64,000 nucleotides of DNA from Microbacterium marinilacus (GTDB lineage Bacteria > Actinomycetota > Actinomycetes > Actinomycetales > Microbacteriaceae): assembly GCF_019753765.1 (NCBI RefSeq), contig NZ_JAIJZW010000003.1:310001-374000 (forward strand), given 5' to 3'. The notes below the pieces were generated by a model. It saw only the letters and a list, made by a program, of their open reading frames with translations, searched no databases and was not told the origin of the DNA. Positions 47,490-56,081 of this stretch are shown one piece after another (position 1 is the first letter of the stretch; every line of letters starts with the position of its first letter). A program made the translations under genes and the position numbers.

Positions 47490-48125
47490 ATGACCGACGA
47501 CGATGGCATCGCCGGCGGCGCCGCGGGCGATACGACGACGTCGCCGTCCGTGACCCAGGACGGCGTGTCGGACTCCGCGATCTACGACGTCGACCACAGC
47601 GACCCGATGGCGACCCTCGTCGACCGCAGCGGCATGGCCGCGGAGGACGTCCGCCAGATCACGGAGCTGATGGAGGCCCTGGGCGCGCTCCGCGAGGCGG
47701 AGCAGCGGCTCTCGGAGGCCTCGAGACGCTACATGCAGCTCAACGACACCGACATGCGCGCCCTGCACTACCTGATCGTGTGCGCGCACCAGTCGAGGAT
47801 CGCCACTCCCGGCGGCATCTCGCAGCACCTGCGGATGTCGTCGGCCTCGATCACCAAGCTGCTCGACCGCCTGGAGCGGGGCGGTCACATCGTGCGCGCC
47901 CCGCATCCCACGGATCGGCGCGCGCTCGCCATCTCGATCACGCCCGAGACGCATCGCGCCGCGATGGAGACCGTGGGACGTCAGCAGTCGCGGCGGTTCT
48001 ACGCCGCGGCCCGGCTCACGGCGGACGAGCGCGCGGTCGTCACCCGCTTCCTGCGGGACATGACCGCCGAGATCCGCCTGACCGACGAGGAGTGGGCGCG
48101 GGACGACGACTCGCCCGCCGCCTGA
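47490..48125 (+). CDS. MarR-family transcriptional regulator
   Basis: A 211-residue winged-helix regulator with an unusual 55-residue acidic N-terminal extension. The HTH core is TPGGISQHLRMSSASITKLL, then the wing DRLERGGHIVRAPHPTDRRA with the conserved DRR. It is divergent from the MMPL gene, so it likely represses it. The start at 47490 (MTDDDG) lacks a strong ribosome site; an ATG at 47460 in the same frame is an alternative. TGCTA and TAGCA at 47433-47460 form a loose inverted repeat in the gap. Confidence 0.85.
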   Translation: MTDDDGIAGGAAGDTTTSPSVTQDGVSDSAIYDVDHSDPMATLVDRSGMAAEDVRQITELMEALGALREAEQRLSEASRRYMQLNDTDMRALHYLIVCAHQSRIATPGGISQHLRMSSASITKLLDRLERGGHIVRAPHPTDRRALAISITPETHRAAMETVGRQQSRRFYAAARLTADERAVVTRFLRDMTAEIRLTDEEWARDDDSPAA

Positions 48126-48136
48126 CCGGCCCGCGA

Positions 48137-48152
48137 CGGCGCTGAGGCGCCG
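48137..48152. terminator. Small hairpin between convergent marR and SDR genes
   Basis: CGGCGC and GCGCCG form a 6-bp stem with a TGAG loop. It is weak but well placed. Confidence 0.35.
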
Positions 48153-48165
48153 GCGGCTCCCGCTC

Positions 48166-48990
48166 TCACCAGTCGATGCCGAGCATGTCGGCGCTGCGCC
48201 GCCAGTGCTCGCGGATCATCACCGGGTCGTACGCCTGCCTGTTCGTGCGGCCGATCCGGCCGGGCGAGCCGTAGTACTCGCCGGATCTCCAGTCGTCGCC
48301 CGGCCGGCCGGCGATGAAGTGGCGAAGGCGCGCGCCGCCCTGCTCGGGCGAGATGAGGAACGCCTTGAGCGCGCCGTGATAGAGCCGACGCAGCGGGCTG
48401 TCGGTGTCGGCGGCGAAGTTCGTCGCGACGTTGCCGGGATGGAACGCCACCGACGACAGCCCGCGGTCGTGGAAGCGCTCGTGGAGCCCCTTGGTGAAGA
48501 GGATGTTCGCGAGCTTGGCGTCGCCGTAGGCGCGGTTGGGCGAGAAGTCCTGCCAGTCGTTCAGGTCGTCCAGGTCGATGTTGCCGAAGAGCCGCGCACC
48601 GATGCTGGAGGTGTTCACGACCGACGCACGGCTGTCGATCAGACGGTCGATCAGCAGGTGCGTGAGCAGGGAGGGCGCCAGATGGTTGACCTGGAACGTC
48701 TTCTCGAAGCCGTCCGTCGTCGTCGTGGGCCCCGAGAAGATGCCGCCGGCGTTGTTCGCCAGCACGTCGATGCGATCGCAGCTCTCCCGGAGGGCCTCCG
48801 CGAGCGCGCGCACCTCGTCGAGTCTCGAGAAGTCGGCCACGTGGTGCTCCGCGCCGGTCTCGGCCGCGATCGCCCGTGTCTTCTCGGGCGATCGGCCGAC
48901 GAGGACGAGCCTGACCCCTCCCGCCGAGAGCTGCCGGGCGGCGGCCGCGCCGATCCCGTCGCTCGCCCCGGTGATGACGATGGTGTGCAT
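48166..48990 (-). CDS. SDR-family NAD(P)-dependent oxidoreductase
   Basis: A 274-residue short-chain dehydrogenase of the retinol-dehydrogenase/WWOX-like group. The coenzyme loop is TGASDGIGAAAAR, NNAG is in LANNAGGIF, the active-site Ser is in NTSSIGARLFG and the YxxxK motif is YGDAKLANILFTKG. The long DLDDLNDWQDFSPNRAY insertion before the Tyr is typical of this subgroup. The substrate is unknown. It is a single gene. Confidence 0.88.
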   Translation of the reverse strand: MHTIVITGASDGIGAAAARQLSAGGVRLVLVGRSPEKTRAIAAETGAEHHVADFSRLDEVRALAEALRESCDRIDVLANNAGGIFSGPTTTTDGFEKTFQVNHLAPSLLTHLLIDRLIDSRASVVNTSSIGARLFGNIDLDDLNDWQDFSPNRAYGDAKLANILFTKGLHERFHDRGLSSVAFHPGNVATNFAADTDSPLRRLYHGALKAFLISPEQGGARLRHFIAGRPGDDWRSGEYYGSPGRIGRTNRQAYDPVMIREHWRRSADMLGIDW

Positions 48991-49104
48991 CGTCGGCCCC
49001 CTCCCTGTCGTCGACGGGCGGCGTGAGCGCGTGCCGCCCTCCCATCGTCGCCCATCCGGGCCTCCGGAGGGACGCGAAACCCTGACCGTCCCGGAGACCG
49101 GCGC

Positions 49105-50406
49105 TCACTCGTACCGGAGCGACTCGACCGGGTCGGCCCGCGCCGCGCGCGCCGCCGGCAGGGTGCCCGCCAGGAACGCGATGGCCATCACGAGCACGAT
49201 GATGGTCGCGATCGACGCGGGGTCGAAGGCGATGAGGGTGAGGCCCGGCAGATCGGCCAGCAGCCCGTCCGCGAGCGCGGCACTGATGCCCGCGCCGGCG
49301 AGCATGGCCACGCCGGCGCCGATCGCGCTGCCGAGGAACCCGAGGAACGCGGCCTCCAGGCTGAACAGCGTGAAGACCCGCCCCGATCCCATGCCCATCG
49401 CCTTCATGAGGCCGATCTCGCGGGTGCGCTCCTGCACCGACATGTACAGCGTGTTCACGATGCCGAACGCCGCGGCGAGCAGCGCGATGACGGCGAAGGC
49501 GTTGAGCACGAGGACGATCCCGTCGATCACCGCGGTGATCGCCCCGAGCTGGTCGGCGATCGTGGTGCCGGTGTAGCCGGCCTCGTCGAGGTCGTCCTTG
49601 AGCGCCTGGATCTGCCCGTCGGTGGCGCCTGGATCGAACCAGACCGTGGCCGACGCGTAGCGATCCGCCTGCTCCTCGGGCAGCCCCGTGCTCTGCGCGT
49701 CGAACAGCGCGTCGCCGAGCGCGTCGTTGAGGAGGATGCTCGAGCCGGTGGGGTTGGCGAGCGCCTCCTCCGTCACCCCGACGATCTCGGCCTCGACCGT
49801 GTGCTGTGTGCGCTCGGCGTCGGTGATCGCGATCGTCAGCGTCTGGCCGATCGCGTCCGTGTCGCCGTCGAAGCCGAGCGGCTCGACGTAGGCCTCGGGC
49901 AGCGCCACCTCGAGCTCGGCGGCGTCGTGGTCGGGCTCGGCGCCCGCCGCGAGCACCGTGGTCTGGCCCGGCACGAGGCTGCCGACCGACGCGACGTACC
50001 GGTCGCCGTCACCGACCTGGATGTAGTCGGGCGTGATGGTGCGGATCGCGTCGACCGACAGCACGCCGTCGACCTGCTCGATCGCGTCGATGTCGTCCGG
50101 CGTCAGCGCGGTGACGGTGCCGCCGGGGACGCCCGTCGAGACCGCGTCCGGGTCGTACTCGCGCGGCTCCGAGCCGCCGGAGAGCGGGTCGGACGAGCTG
50201 TCGCTGGCCTTCGTCACGGTCATCGCGTCCGACGCCCCGACCCCCGACACGGTGTCGTCGATGTAGGCGTTGATGCCGGTGCCCAGGCCGCTCGTGAGGG
50301 TGAGGGTGAACGCGCCGACGAAGATCGCGAGGATCGTCAGGATCGAGCGCGTCTTGGAGCGGAAGGTGTTCGAGACGGCCGAGCCGACGAGGTCGAGGGC
50401 GTTCAC
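49105..50406 (-). CDS. ABC transporter permease (MacB/FtsX type)
   Basis: A 433-residue permease with an N-terminal membrane segment (FRSKTRSILTILAIFVGAFT), a large extracytoplasmic MacB-periplasmic-core-like domain (about 45-270) and three C-terminal segments. The latter carry the family motif TREIGLMKAMGMGSGRVFTLF and end with a RADPVESLRYE coupling tail. The GTG start overlaps the ATPase stop (GTGA). With that ATPase it forms a mechanotransmission-type exporter or envelope-stress ABC system. Confidence 0.92.
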   Translation of the reverse strand: MNALDLVGSAVSNTFRSKTRSILTILAIFVGAFTLTLTSGLGTGINAYIDDTVSGVGASDAMTVTKASDSSSDPLSGGSEPREYDPDAVSTGVPGGTVTALTPDDIDAIEQVDGVLSVDAIRTITPDYIQVGDGDRYVASVGSLVPGQTTVLAAGAEPDHDAAELEVALPEAYVEPLGFDGDTDAIGQTLTIAITDAERTQHTVEAEIVGVTEEALANPTGSSILLNDALGDALFDAQSTGLPEEQADRYASATVWFDPGATDGQIQALKDDLDEAGYTGTTIADQLGAITAVIDGIVLVLNAFAVIALLAAAFGIVNTLYMSVQERTREIGLMKAMGMGSGRVFTLFSLEAAFLGFLGSAIGAGVAMLAGAGISAALADGLLADLPGLTLIAFDPASIATIIVLVMAIAFLAGTLPAARAARADPVESLRYE

Positions 50407-51107
50407 GCGGCCACCCCCCGGCGGGCGTCCTCGACGATGAGACCGTCGCGGATGAGGATGCGGCGGTCGCAGCGTGCGGCGAGGTCTTCGTCGTGGGTGA
50501 CGACGATGAGGGTGATGCCGTGCTCGCGGTTCAGGTCGAACAGGATGTCCTCCACGACCGCGCCGGTGTTCGAGTCGAGGTTGCCGGTGGGCTCGTCGGC
50601 GAAGATGACCCTCGGGTTGTTCACGAGGGCGCGAGCGATCACCACCCGCTGCTTCTGCCCGCCCGACAGGTCGAGCGCGCGGTTCTTGGCCTTGTCGGCG
50701 AGGTCGAGCTGCTCGAGAGCGGTGAGCCCGCGACGGCGGCGCTCAGAGCGTCGAACGCCGGCGATCTTCAGCGGCAGGACCACGTTCTCCAGCACCGAGT
50801 CCTTGCCGGTGAGGAAGAACTGCTGGAAGACGAACCCGAACGTCTTGTTGCGGGTCCTGTTCAGGCGCGATCCGCGCAGGCCGGCGGTGTCGGCGCCCTC
50901 GAGCACGACGGCACCGGCCGTGGGCGCGTCGAGCAGGGCCAGCACGTGCATCAGGGTGGACTTGCCGGAGCCGGACTTGCCGACGATCGCGACCGACTCG
51001 CCCTCCGCGATGTCGAAGCTCACCCCCTTCAGCGCGTCGAAGCGGTTCTGCCCCCGGCCATAGGACTTGTGCACGTCCCTGATCGACAGGATCGGGGTGT
51101 TCGTCAT
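50403..51107 (-). CDS. ABC transporter ATP-binding protein (LolD/MacB type)
   Basis: A 234-residue ATPase: Walker A GKSGSGKSTLMHVL, Q-loop FVFQQFFL, signature LSGGQKQRVVIARAL, Walker B RVIFADEPTGNLD and switch His in VVTHDEDLA. The frame is open far upstream, but the ATG at 51107 (MTNTPILSI) has GAGGAGC before it. It partners the permease with overlapping codons. It is divergent from a two-component system across 180 bp that contain a perfect palindrome. Confidence 0.94.
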   Translation of the reverse strand: MTNTPILSIRDVHKSYGRGQNRFDALKGVSFDIAEGESVAIVGKSGSGKSTLMHVLALLDAPTAGAVVLEGADTAGLRGSRLNRTRNKTFGFVFQQFFLTGKDSVLENVVLPLKIAGVRRSERRRRGLTALEQLDLADKAKNRALDLSGGQKQRVVIARALVNNPRVIFADEPTGNLDSNTGAVVEDILFDLNREHGITLIVVTHDEDLAARCDRRILIRDGLIVEDARRGVAA

Positions 51108-51207
51108 GTGTGCTCCTCGGGTGACGCCTACTCCGCGGTGTGCGGATCGGTCGGCTGTCTCGAGCCTCGTCCGGTCCGCACGGGTGCGCGTCCACCCGGC
51201 GCGGACA

Positions 51208-51235
51208 CCTCCGTACCGCGGTCGCGGTACGGAGG
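51208..51235. promoter_or_regulatory. Perfect 28-bp inverted repeat, candidate response-regulator operator
   Basis: CCTCCGTACCGCG (51208-51220) and CGCGGTACGGAGG (51223-51235) are exact reverse complements separated by GT. It lies in the divergent promoter region between the ABC ATPase gene (start 51107) and the histidine kinase gene (start 51288). It is most likely bound by the NarL-type regulator encoded two genes away, controlling both transcripts. Confidence 0.7.
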
Positions 51236-51287
51236 AATGACGCGGACGCATGACGCGAAGGGGCGGCGTGCGCGTCAGACTGGCGTG

Positions 51288-52472
51288 ATGGACACTCCGG
51301 CGGTCGGCACCGTCCCCGCGCGACGTCCCCGCGCGCGGGCCCTCAGGTGGCTGCCCGACGTCGTCCTGAGCGTCTTCATCGTCGCCTCGCCGTTCCTGCC
51401 GGCGCCGGTGGCGGAGTTCCGTCCCACCGGCGCCGTCGCCTGGGTGTTCTGCCTGCTGCCGGTGCTCATCGTGCCCTGGCGCAGGCGCTGGCCGATCGCC
51501 ACGCTGGCGGCGCTGGTGGCGACGTTCGGGGGCGCCTCGGTCGCGGGCACGCTCTCCCCGGGTGCGGGGATCGCGGTGGCGGTGGCGGTGTTCCACGTGA
51601 ACGTGCGCGGCCCGAGGCGCCGAGCGCTCGCCGTGTCCGCGTGCGCGGTGCCCGCCATGATCCTGCTCAGCCTGCCCGCGACGTTCGGCAGCGTGTTCGA
51701 CCCGCGCGTACTGCAGTTCGGCCTCATCGCCGCGTTCGCGGCGGCGGCCGGCGACGGGGCGCGGTCGCGTCGCGAGTACATCGCCGCCATCATGGAGCGC
51801 GCCGAGCGCGCGGAGCGCACGCGTGAGGCCGAGGCCCGGCGGCGGGTGACCGAGGAGCGGCTGAGGATCGCCCGCGACCTGCACGACACCGTGGCGCACC
51901 AGATCGCCGTCATCAACCTGAACGCGGGCGTCGCGTCGTCGGCCATCGACGCGCGCCCCGACAAGGCGAGGCAGGCCCTCACCACGATCCGGGGCGCCGC
52001 GCGCACCGTGCTGGGCGAGATCGGAGACCTGCTGTCGGTGCTGCGTTCCGACGACGAGGAGCCGACCACCGCACCGCAACCGGGTCTCGACCGGCTGGGC
52101 GACCTGGCCGACACGTTCCGTCGTGTCGGACTCGACGTGACCGTGCGCGTCGAGGGCTCCGTCGAGGCGGTCGACGGTGCGCCCGGCCGCGCGGCCTACC
52201 GGGTCGTGCAGGAGTCGCTCACCAACGCGCACAAGCACGGCGCCGAGCATCGCGCGCACGTGCTTGTCGCCGTCGGCGACGACGCCGCGACCGTCGTGGT
52301 GACGAACCCGGTGCCCGCCGAGGTCCCGACCGCCGACGCGACGGGGTCCGGCTTCGGGCTCGCGGGGCTGCGGGAGCGAGTCGCGGCCGTCCGTGGCACG
52401 ATCGAGGTCGGGCCGGCGCCGGGCGGATGGAAGGTCGACGCGCGGCTGCCGCTGACGAAGGAGCGCCCGTGA
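51288..52472 (+). CDS. Sensor histidine kinase (NarL/DesK type)
   Basis: A 394-residue membrane kinase. It has four to five hydrophobic segments in residues 15-160, then a coiled linker, the HisKA_3 box RIARDLHDTVAHQIAVINLN with the phospho-accepting His (about residue 202), and an HATPase domain with VVQESLTNAHKHG (N-box) and GSGFGLAGLRERV (G-box). There is no large extracellular sensor loop, as in DesK/LiaS-like intramembrane-sensing kinases. The stop overlaps the regulator start (GTGA). Confidence 0.92.
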   Translation: MDTPAVGTVPARRPRARALRWLPDVVLSVFIVASPFLPAPVAEFRPTGAVAWVFCLLPVLIVPWRRRWPIATLAALVATFGGASVAGTLSPGAGIAVAVAVFHVNVRGPRRRALAVSACAVPAMILLSLPATFGSVFDPRVLQFGLIAAFAAAAGDGARSRREYIAAIMERAERAERTREAEARRRVTEERLRIARDLHDTVAHQIAVINLNAGVASSAIDARPDKARQALTTIRGAARTVLGEIGDLLSVLRSDDEEPTTAPQPGLDRLGDLADTFRRVGLDVTVRVEGSVEAVDGAPGRAAYRVVQESLTNAHKHGAEHRAHVLVAVGDDAATVVVTNPVPAEVPTADATGSGFGLAGLRERVAAVRGTIEVGPAPGGWKVDARLPLTKERP

Positions 52473-53176
52473 TCACCGTTCTCGTCGTCGACGATCAGGC
52501 GCTCATCCGCCAGGCCGTCACCGACATCCTCGACGGCGAGGCGGACATGACCGTCGTCGGGCAGGCCGTCGACGGCGCGGAGGGCGTCGCCCTCACCGCG
52601 GCGTTGCGCCCGGACATCGTGCTGATGGACATCCGCATGCCCGGGCTCGACGGGATCGCCGCCACGGGCCTCATCTGCGGCGGCGCCGCCGCGGACGAGA
52701 CGCGCGTGCTGATCCTCACCACGTTCGAGGAGGACGACTACGTGGTCGCGGCCATGCGCGCCGGGGCGAGCGGGTTCATCGGTAAGGGTGCGGAGCCCGA
52801 GGACATCGTCCGCGCCGTCCGCGCGGTGCACGCCGGAGACTCGCTGCTCTCCGCCACGGCCACCCGGGCCCTCATCGCACGCCACGTCGAGCCCGTCGCC
52901 CCCGCGCTGAGCGCCGAGCGCCTGGAGGGGCTCACCGACAGGGAGCGCGAGGTGCTGCTGCTGGTCGCCCGTGGGCGCACGAACCAGGAGATCGCCGACG
53001 GCCTGGTCATCTCGCCGCACACGGCGAAGACGCACGTGAACCGCATCATGACGAAGCTCCACGCGCACGATCGCGCTCAGCTCGTCATCGCCGCCTACGA
53101 GACCGGTCTGCTCGCCCCCGGCGCGCAGCAGCGACCCCGGCGGGCGTCGAGCGGATCAAGTCGCGACGTATCATAA
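52469..53176 (+). CDS. Response regulator, NarL/LuxR family
   Basis: A 235-residue regulator. The receiver domain has VLVVDDQALIR, phospho-Asp in VLMDIRMPGLDGI, Thr in LILTTFEEDDYV and Lys in GFIGKGAEP. The LuxR-type HTH follows: LTDREREVLLLVARGRTNQE, IADGLVISPHTAKTHVNRIM. The GTG start overlaps the kinase stop. The C-terminal tail is Arg/Ser-rich. The likely target is the palindrome at 51208 upstream of the ABC genes. Confidence 0.93.
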   Translation: MITVLVVDDQALIRQAVTDILDGEADMTVVGQAVDGAEGVALTAALRPDIVLMDIRMPGLDGIAATGLICGGAAADETRVLILTTFEEDDYVVAAMRAGASGFIGKGAEPEDIVRAVRAVHAGDSLLSATATRALIARHVEPVAPALSAERLEGLTDREREVLLLVARGRTNQEIADGLVISPHTAKTHVNRIMTKLHAHDRAQLVIAAYETGLLAPGAQQRPRRASSGSSRDVS

Positions 53177-53206
53177 TCTGAACCCATTGTTCTGGATTGT
53201 GGATAG

Positions 53207-54106
53207 ATGCCGACCTTCGCCCAGCTCGAGTGCTTCATCGCCGTCGCCGAGGAGCTGCACTTCGGCGCCGCCGCCGAGCGGCTCCGGATGACGCAGCCGC
53301 CCCTCAGTCGGCAGATCCAGCTCCTCGAGCGCGCGCTCGGCGCTCGGCTGTTCGAAAGGACCAGCCGGCGCGTGCAGCTCACGGCGGCGGGCAGCGCCCT
53401 GCTGCCCCACGCGCGGAGCATCCTGGAGCTCACGGCCCGAGCCCGCGCCGAGGTGCACGCGGCGGCGGAGGGCCTCGGCGGCATCGTCTCGATCAGCTAC
53501 ACCTCGATCGCCGCGCAGAGCGTGCTCGGCGAGATCGTCCGAGCGGCCAGCGCGGCCCTGCCCGACGTCACCCTCGACCTGCGCGAGCACGTCACCGTCG
53601 ACCAGCTCGCACTGCTGCGCAGCGGCGCCGTGGACCTCGCGCTGCTGCGTCCGGCCGAGGTCGGCGACGGCCTCCACGTGCGCCGCATCCACGCCGAGCC
53701 GATGGTGGCGGTCGTCGCGTCGTCGCATCCCGCCGCCGGCGAGCCGGACGTGTCGCTCGAAGAGCTCGCCGACACGCCCCTGATCGGGTACGGGCCCGTC
53801 GAGGCGCGCTACCTCTCCGAGCTCACGCAGCGGATTCTGCTCGCCGCGGGAGTGGTGTCGGCGCCCGCCCACACGGCGAGCCAGGTCGCGACCGTCCTCG
53901 CGCTCGCCGCAGCGGGGATGGGCTACGCGCTGGTGCCCGCATCGGCGGCCATCATGCGCCGCGACGGCCTCGCCTTCGTGCCCCTGCGCCTCCCCGGCGA
54001 GGTGGCGGCGCTGGCCGATGCCGAGCTGAACGTGGCCTGGCGCGCCGACGCGCTGTCGCCGGCCGCCGCCCGCGTGCTGGAGGCCGCGAGCTCGATCCTG
54101 CTCTGA
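53207..54106 (+). CDS. LysR-family transcriptional regulator
   Basis: A 299-residue protein. The N-terminal winged HTH is AQLECFIAVAEELHFGAAAE, RLRMTQPPLSRQIQLLE, LFERTSRRVQLTAAG. The co-inducer-binding domain begins at about residue 90 (GIVSISYTSIAAQSVLGEIV) with DLALLRPAE. The ligand is unknown. It begins 30 bp after the response-regulator stop, and no divergent target gene is adjacent, so the regulon is unclear. Confidence 0.92.
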   Translation: MPTFAQLECFIAVAEELHFGAAAERLRMTQPPLSRQIQLLERALGARLFERTSRRVQLTAAGSALLPHARSILELTARARAEVHAAAEGLGGIVSISYTSIAAQSVLGEIVRAASAALPDVTLDLREHVTVDQLALLRSGAVDLALLRPAEVGDGLHVRRIHAEPMVAVVASSHPAAGEPDVSLEELADTPLIGYGPVEARYLSELTQRILLAAGVVSAPAHTASQVATVLALAAAGMGYALVPASAAIMRRDGLAFVPLRLPGEVAALADAELNVAWRADALSPAAARVLEAASSILL

Positions 54107-54146
54107 CGGGGGCTGCGCCCTCGGCGCCCATGGCTAGGCTGACCCC

Positions 54147-54581
54147 ATGGACATGCGCGTCGCCGCCTACTGCGTGATCGTCGACGACCAGGACCGGGTG
54201 CTCCTGACGCGATGGATCGAGGGGCGCGTGCCGGCCTGGTCCATGCCGGGCGGCGGCCTCGAGCCGGGCGAGGACCCGGCCGACGCCGCGCGCCGCGAGG
54301 TGCGCGAGGAGACGGGCTACGAGGTGCGGCTCGACGGCCTGATCGGCGTCGACTCGCACGTGATCCCCGCCAAGAGGCGCCTCGCGCGCGATGCGAACGG
54401 GCCTCTCCACGCGCTGCGCATCGTCTACCGCGCGACGATCACGGGCGGCACGCTCACGCACGAGGTCGACGGATCCAGCGACCTGGCCGAGTGGATCCCC
54501 CTCTCGCGGGTGCGGGGGATCGAGCGCGTCGCGCTGGTCGACACCGCGCTGCGCATGGCCGGCATCGAGAAGGGGGCATAG
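54147..54581 (+). CDS. NUDIX hydrolase
   Basis: A 144-residue pyrophosphohydrolase with the full Nudix box [20 protein letters not shown] then ETGYEV, in which REVREETG supplies the catalytic and metal-binding glutamates. It starts [20 protein letters not shown]. The substrate (nucleoside diphosphate derivative) cannot be told. It is 5 bp upstream of aroQ on the same strand and probably in one transcript. Confidence 0.92.
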   Translation: MDMRVAAYCVIVDDQDRVLLTRWIEGRVPAWSMPGGGLEPGEDPADAARREVREETGYEVRLDGLIGVDSHVIPAKRRLARDANGPLHALRIVYRATITGGTLTHEVDGSSDLAEWIPLSRVRGIERVALVDTALRMAGIEKGA

Positions 54582-54586
54582 CGCTC

Positions 54587-55024
54587 GTGAACAACCGTCT
54601 GCTGCTCGTCAACGGACCGAACCTCAACCTGCTCGGAACCCGGGAGCCGGGGGTCTACGGCACCGACACCCTGGACGACGTGTTCGCCCTCGCCTCCGCG
54701 ACGGCGAAGGACGTCGGCTTCGACCTCCGCGCGTTCCAGAGCAATCACGAGGGCGCCCTCATCGACGTCGTCCACGAGGCGAAGGCCGACTGCGACGGCA
54801 TCGTCATCAACCCCGGCGCCTTCACCCACACCTCGGTCGCGCTGCGGGACGCCCTCACCGGCGTCGGCCTGCCGTTCGTCGAGGTGCACATCTCGAACGT
54901 GCACGCGCGCGAGCCGTTCCGCCATCACTCCTACCTGTCGGACGTCGCGAGCGCCGTGATCGTCGGTGCGGGCGTGCAGGGCTACGAGTTCGCGGTGCGC
55001 CGCCTGGCGACCGTCCTGGCCTGA
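54587..55024 (+). CDS. aroQ: Type II 3-dehydroquinate dehydratase
   Basis: A 145-residue dodecameric enzyme converting 3-dehydroquinate to 3-dehydroshikimate in the shikimate pathway. Family marks are [21 protein letters not shown] with the catalytic Tyr, the flexible-loop Arg, [30 protein letters not shown] and [19 protein letters not shown] (catalytic His). The start is the GTG at 54587. A strong hairpin follows the stop. Confidence 0.95.
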   Translation: MNNRLLLVNGPNLNLLGTREPGVYGTDTLDDVFALASATAKDVGFDLRAFQSNHEGALIDVVHEAKADCDGIVINPGAFTHTSVALRDALTGVGLPFVEVHISNVHAREPFRHHSYLSDVASAVIVGAGVQGYEFAVRRLATVLA

Positions 55025-55049
55025 CGGCGCCGATCCGCGAGAATACGAC

Positions 55050-55092
55050 TTTGCGCCGAGAATGCGTGTGCCGCATGCATTCTCGGCGCAAA
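55050..55092. terminator. Bidirectional terminator (16-bp perfect stem)
   Basis: TTTGCGCCGAGAATGC (55050-55065) is the exact reverse complement of 55077-55092, with an 11-base loop. It lies between the convergent ends of aroQ and the IclR gene. Confidence 0.8.
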
Positions 55093-55142
55093 GAGGGATT
55101 GTCGGGTGGATGTGCGCCGCGGCCAAGGTGGACGACGTACCG

Positions 55143-55970
55143 TCACACCTGGGCGCGGCCCGTGGCGGACGGCGCGCCCAGGCCGCGCGAGATGGCTCGG
55201 GCGGTGGTCGCGAGAGCCGGCAGCGCCGACTCGGGGGGACAGCTGCCGCGCCGGATCGTGACGCCGACCGAGGCGACGATGCGATCGGCGGGTCCGCGCA
55301 CCGGCACCGCCACCGCCACCGCGCCGGCCGTGATCGACTCGTCCACGACGGCGTAGCCGACGCGTCGCACCTCGGCGAGCGTGCGCCGCAGCTCGGCGGT
55401 GTCCACGACCGTCTTGGACGTGAACCGCTTGAGCGGTCCGGTCAGCACCCGCTCCTGCAGCTCGGGCCGTGCGGTGGCCAGCAGCACCTGGCCGGTGGCG
55501 GTGGCGTGCAGGGGCCAGCGGCCGCCGAGCCGCGTCAGCACCGGGGCGCCGTGCCGCGAGCGCAGGAACTCCACGTAGACCACGTCGGTGCCGTCCCGCA
55601 CCGAGAGCGTGACGTCGGCGGCGACCGCGGCGTGCAGGTCGCCGAGGAACGGCAGCGCGACGTTGCGCAGCCGCAGCCCCTGCGGCTCGAGCGCACCCAG
55701 CTCCAGCACGCGCATGCCGATCGCGTAGCGGCCGTCGTCCGCTCGCTCGAGGGCACCCCACTCGCGCAGCTCGCCGACGAGGCGGTGCGTCGTGGAGAGG
55801 CTGAGGCCTGCCCGGCGCGAGATCTCGCTGAGCGTGAGAAGCAGGTGCTCGTGGTCGAACACCTCGAGCACGGCGAGCACCCGCTGGGCGGCCGTGAGGC
55901 GGGTCTCCGCTCGCGCGGAGGGCGCGGGCGAACGGGGGAAGGCGTCGGGGATGGTGTCGGTGATGGTCAT
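55143..55970 (-). CDS. IclR-family transcriptional regulator
   Basis: A 275-residue regulator. The N-terminal winged HTH is AAQRVLAVLEVFDHEHLLLT, LSEISRRAGLSLSTTHRLVG, and the effector domain runs from about residue 95 (LGALEPQGLRLRNVALPFL) with HATATGQVLLA and VGYAVVDESI. It lies 111 bp downstream of the mftG gene on the same strand and may control the mycofactocin-linked alcohol metabolism, which is inferred only. The C-terminus ends ATGRAQV. Confidence 0.92.
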   Translation of the reverse strand: MTITDTIPDAFPRSPAPSARAETRLTAAQRVLAVLEVFDHEHLLLTLSEISRRAGLSLSTTHRLVGELREWGALERADDGRYAIGMRVLELGALEPQGLRLRNVALPFLGDLHAAVAADVTLSVRDGTDVVYVEFLRSRHGAPVLTRLGGRWPLHATATGQVLLATARPELQERVLTGPLKRFTSKTVVDTAELRRTLAEVRRVGYAVVDESITAGAVAVAVPVRGPADRIVASVGVTIRRGSCPPESALPALATTARAISRGLGAPSATGRAQV

Positions 55971-56081
55971 CGTCGACCAGACCTCCTGGGTGTGACCGCA
56001 CGTCGTCGTGCGGATTTTCCGATGGGGAGATGATCTTCGTTCCGCCTGGGGAGAGGCGGGGAGCCGCCGATGGATGGGAGA

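Noticed and set aside
51590..51602. GTTCCACGTGAAC, a parS-like palindrome
   Set aside because: It differs from the parS core, lies inside the histidine kinase coding region and is far from the parS cluster; probably chance.
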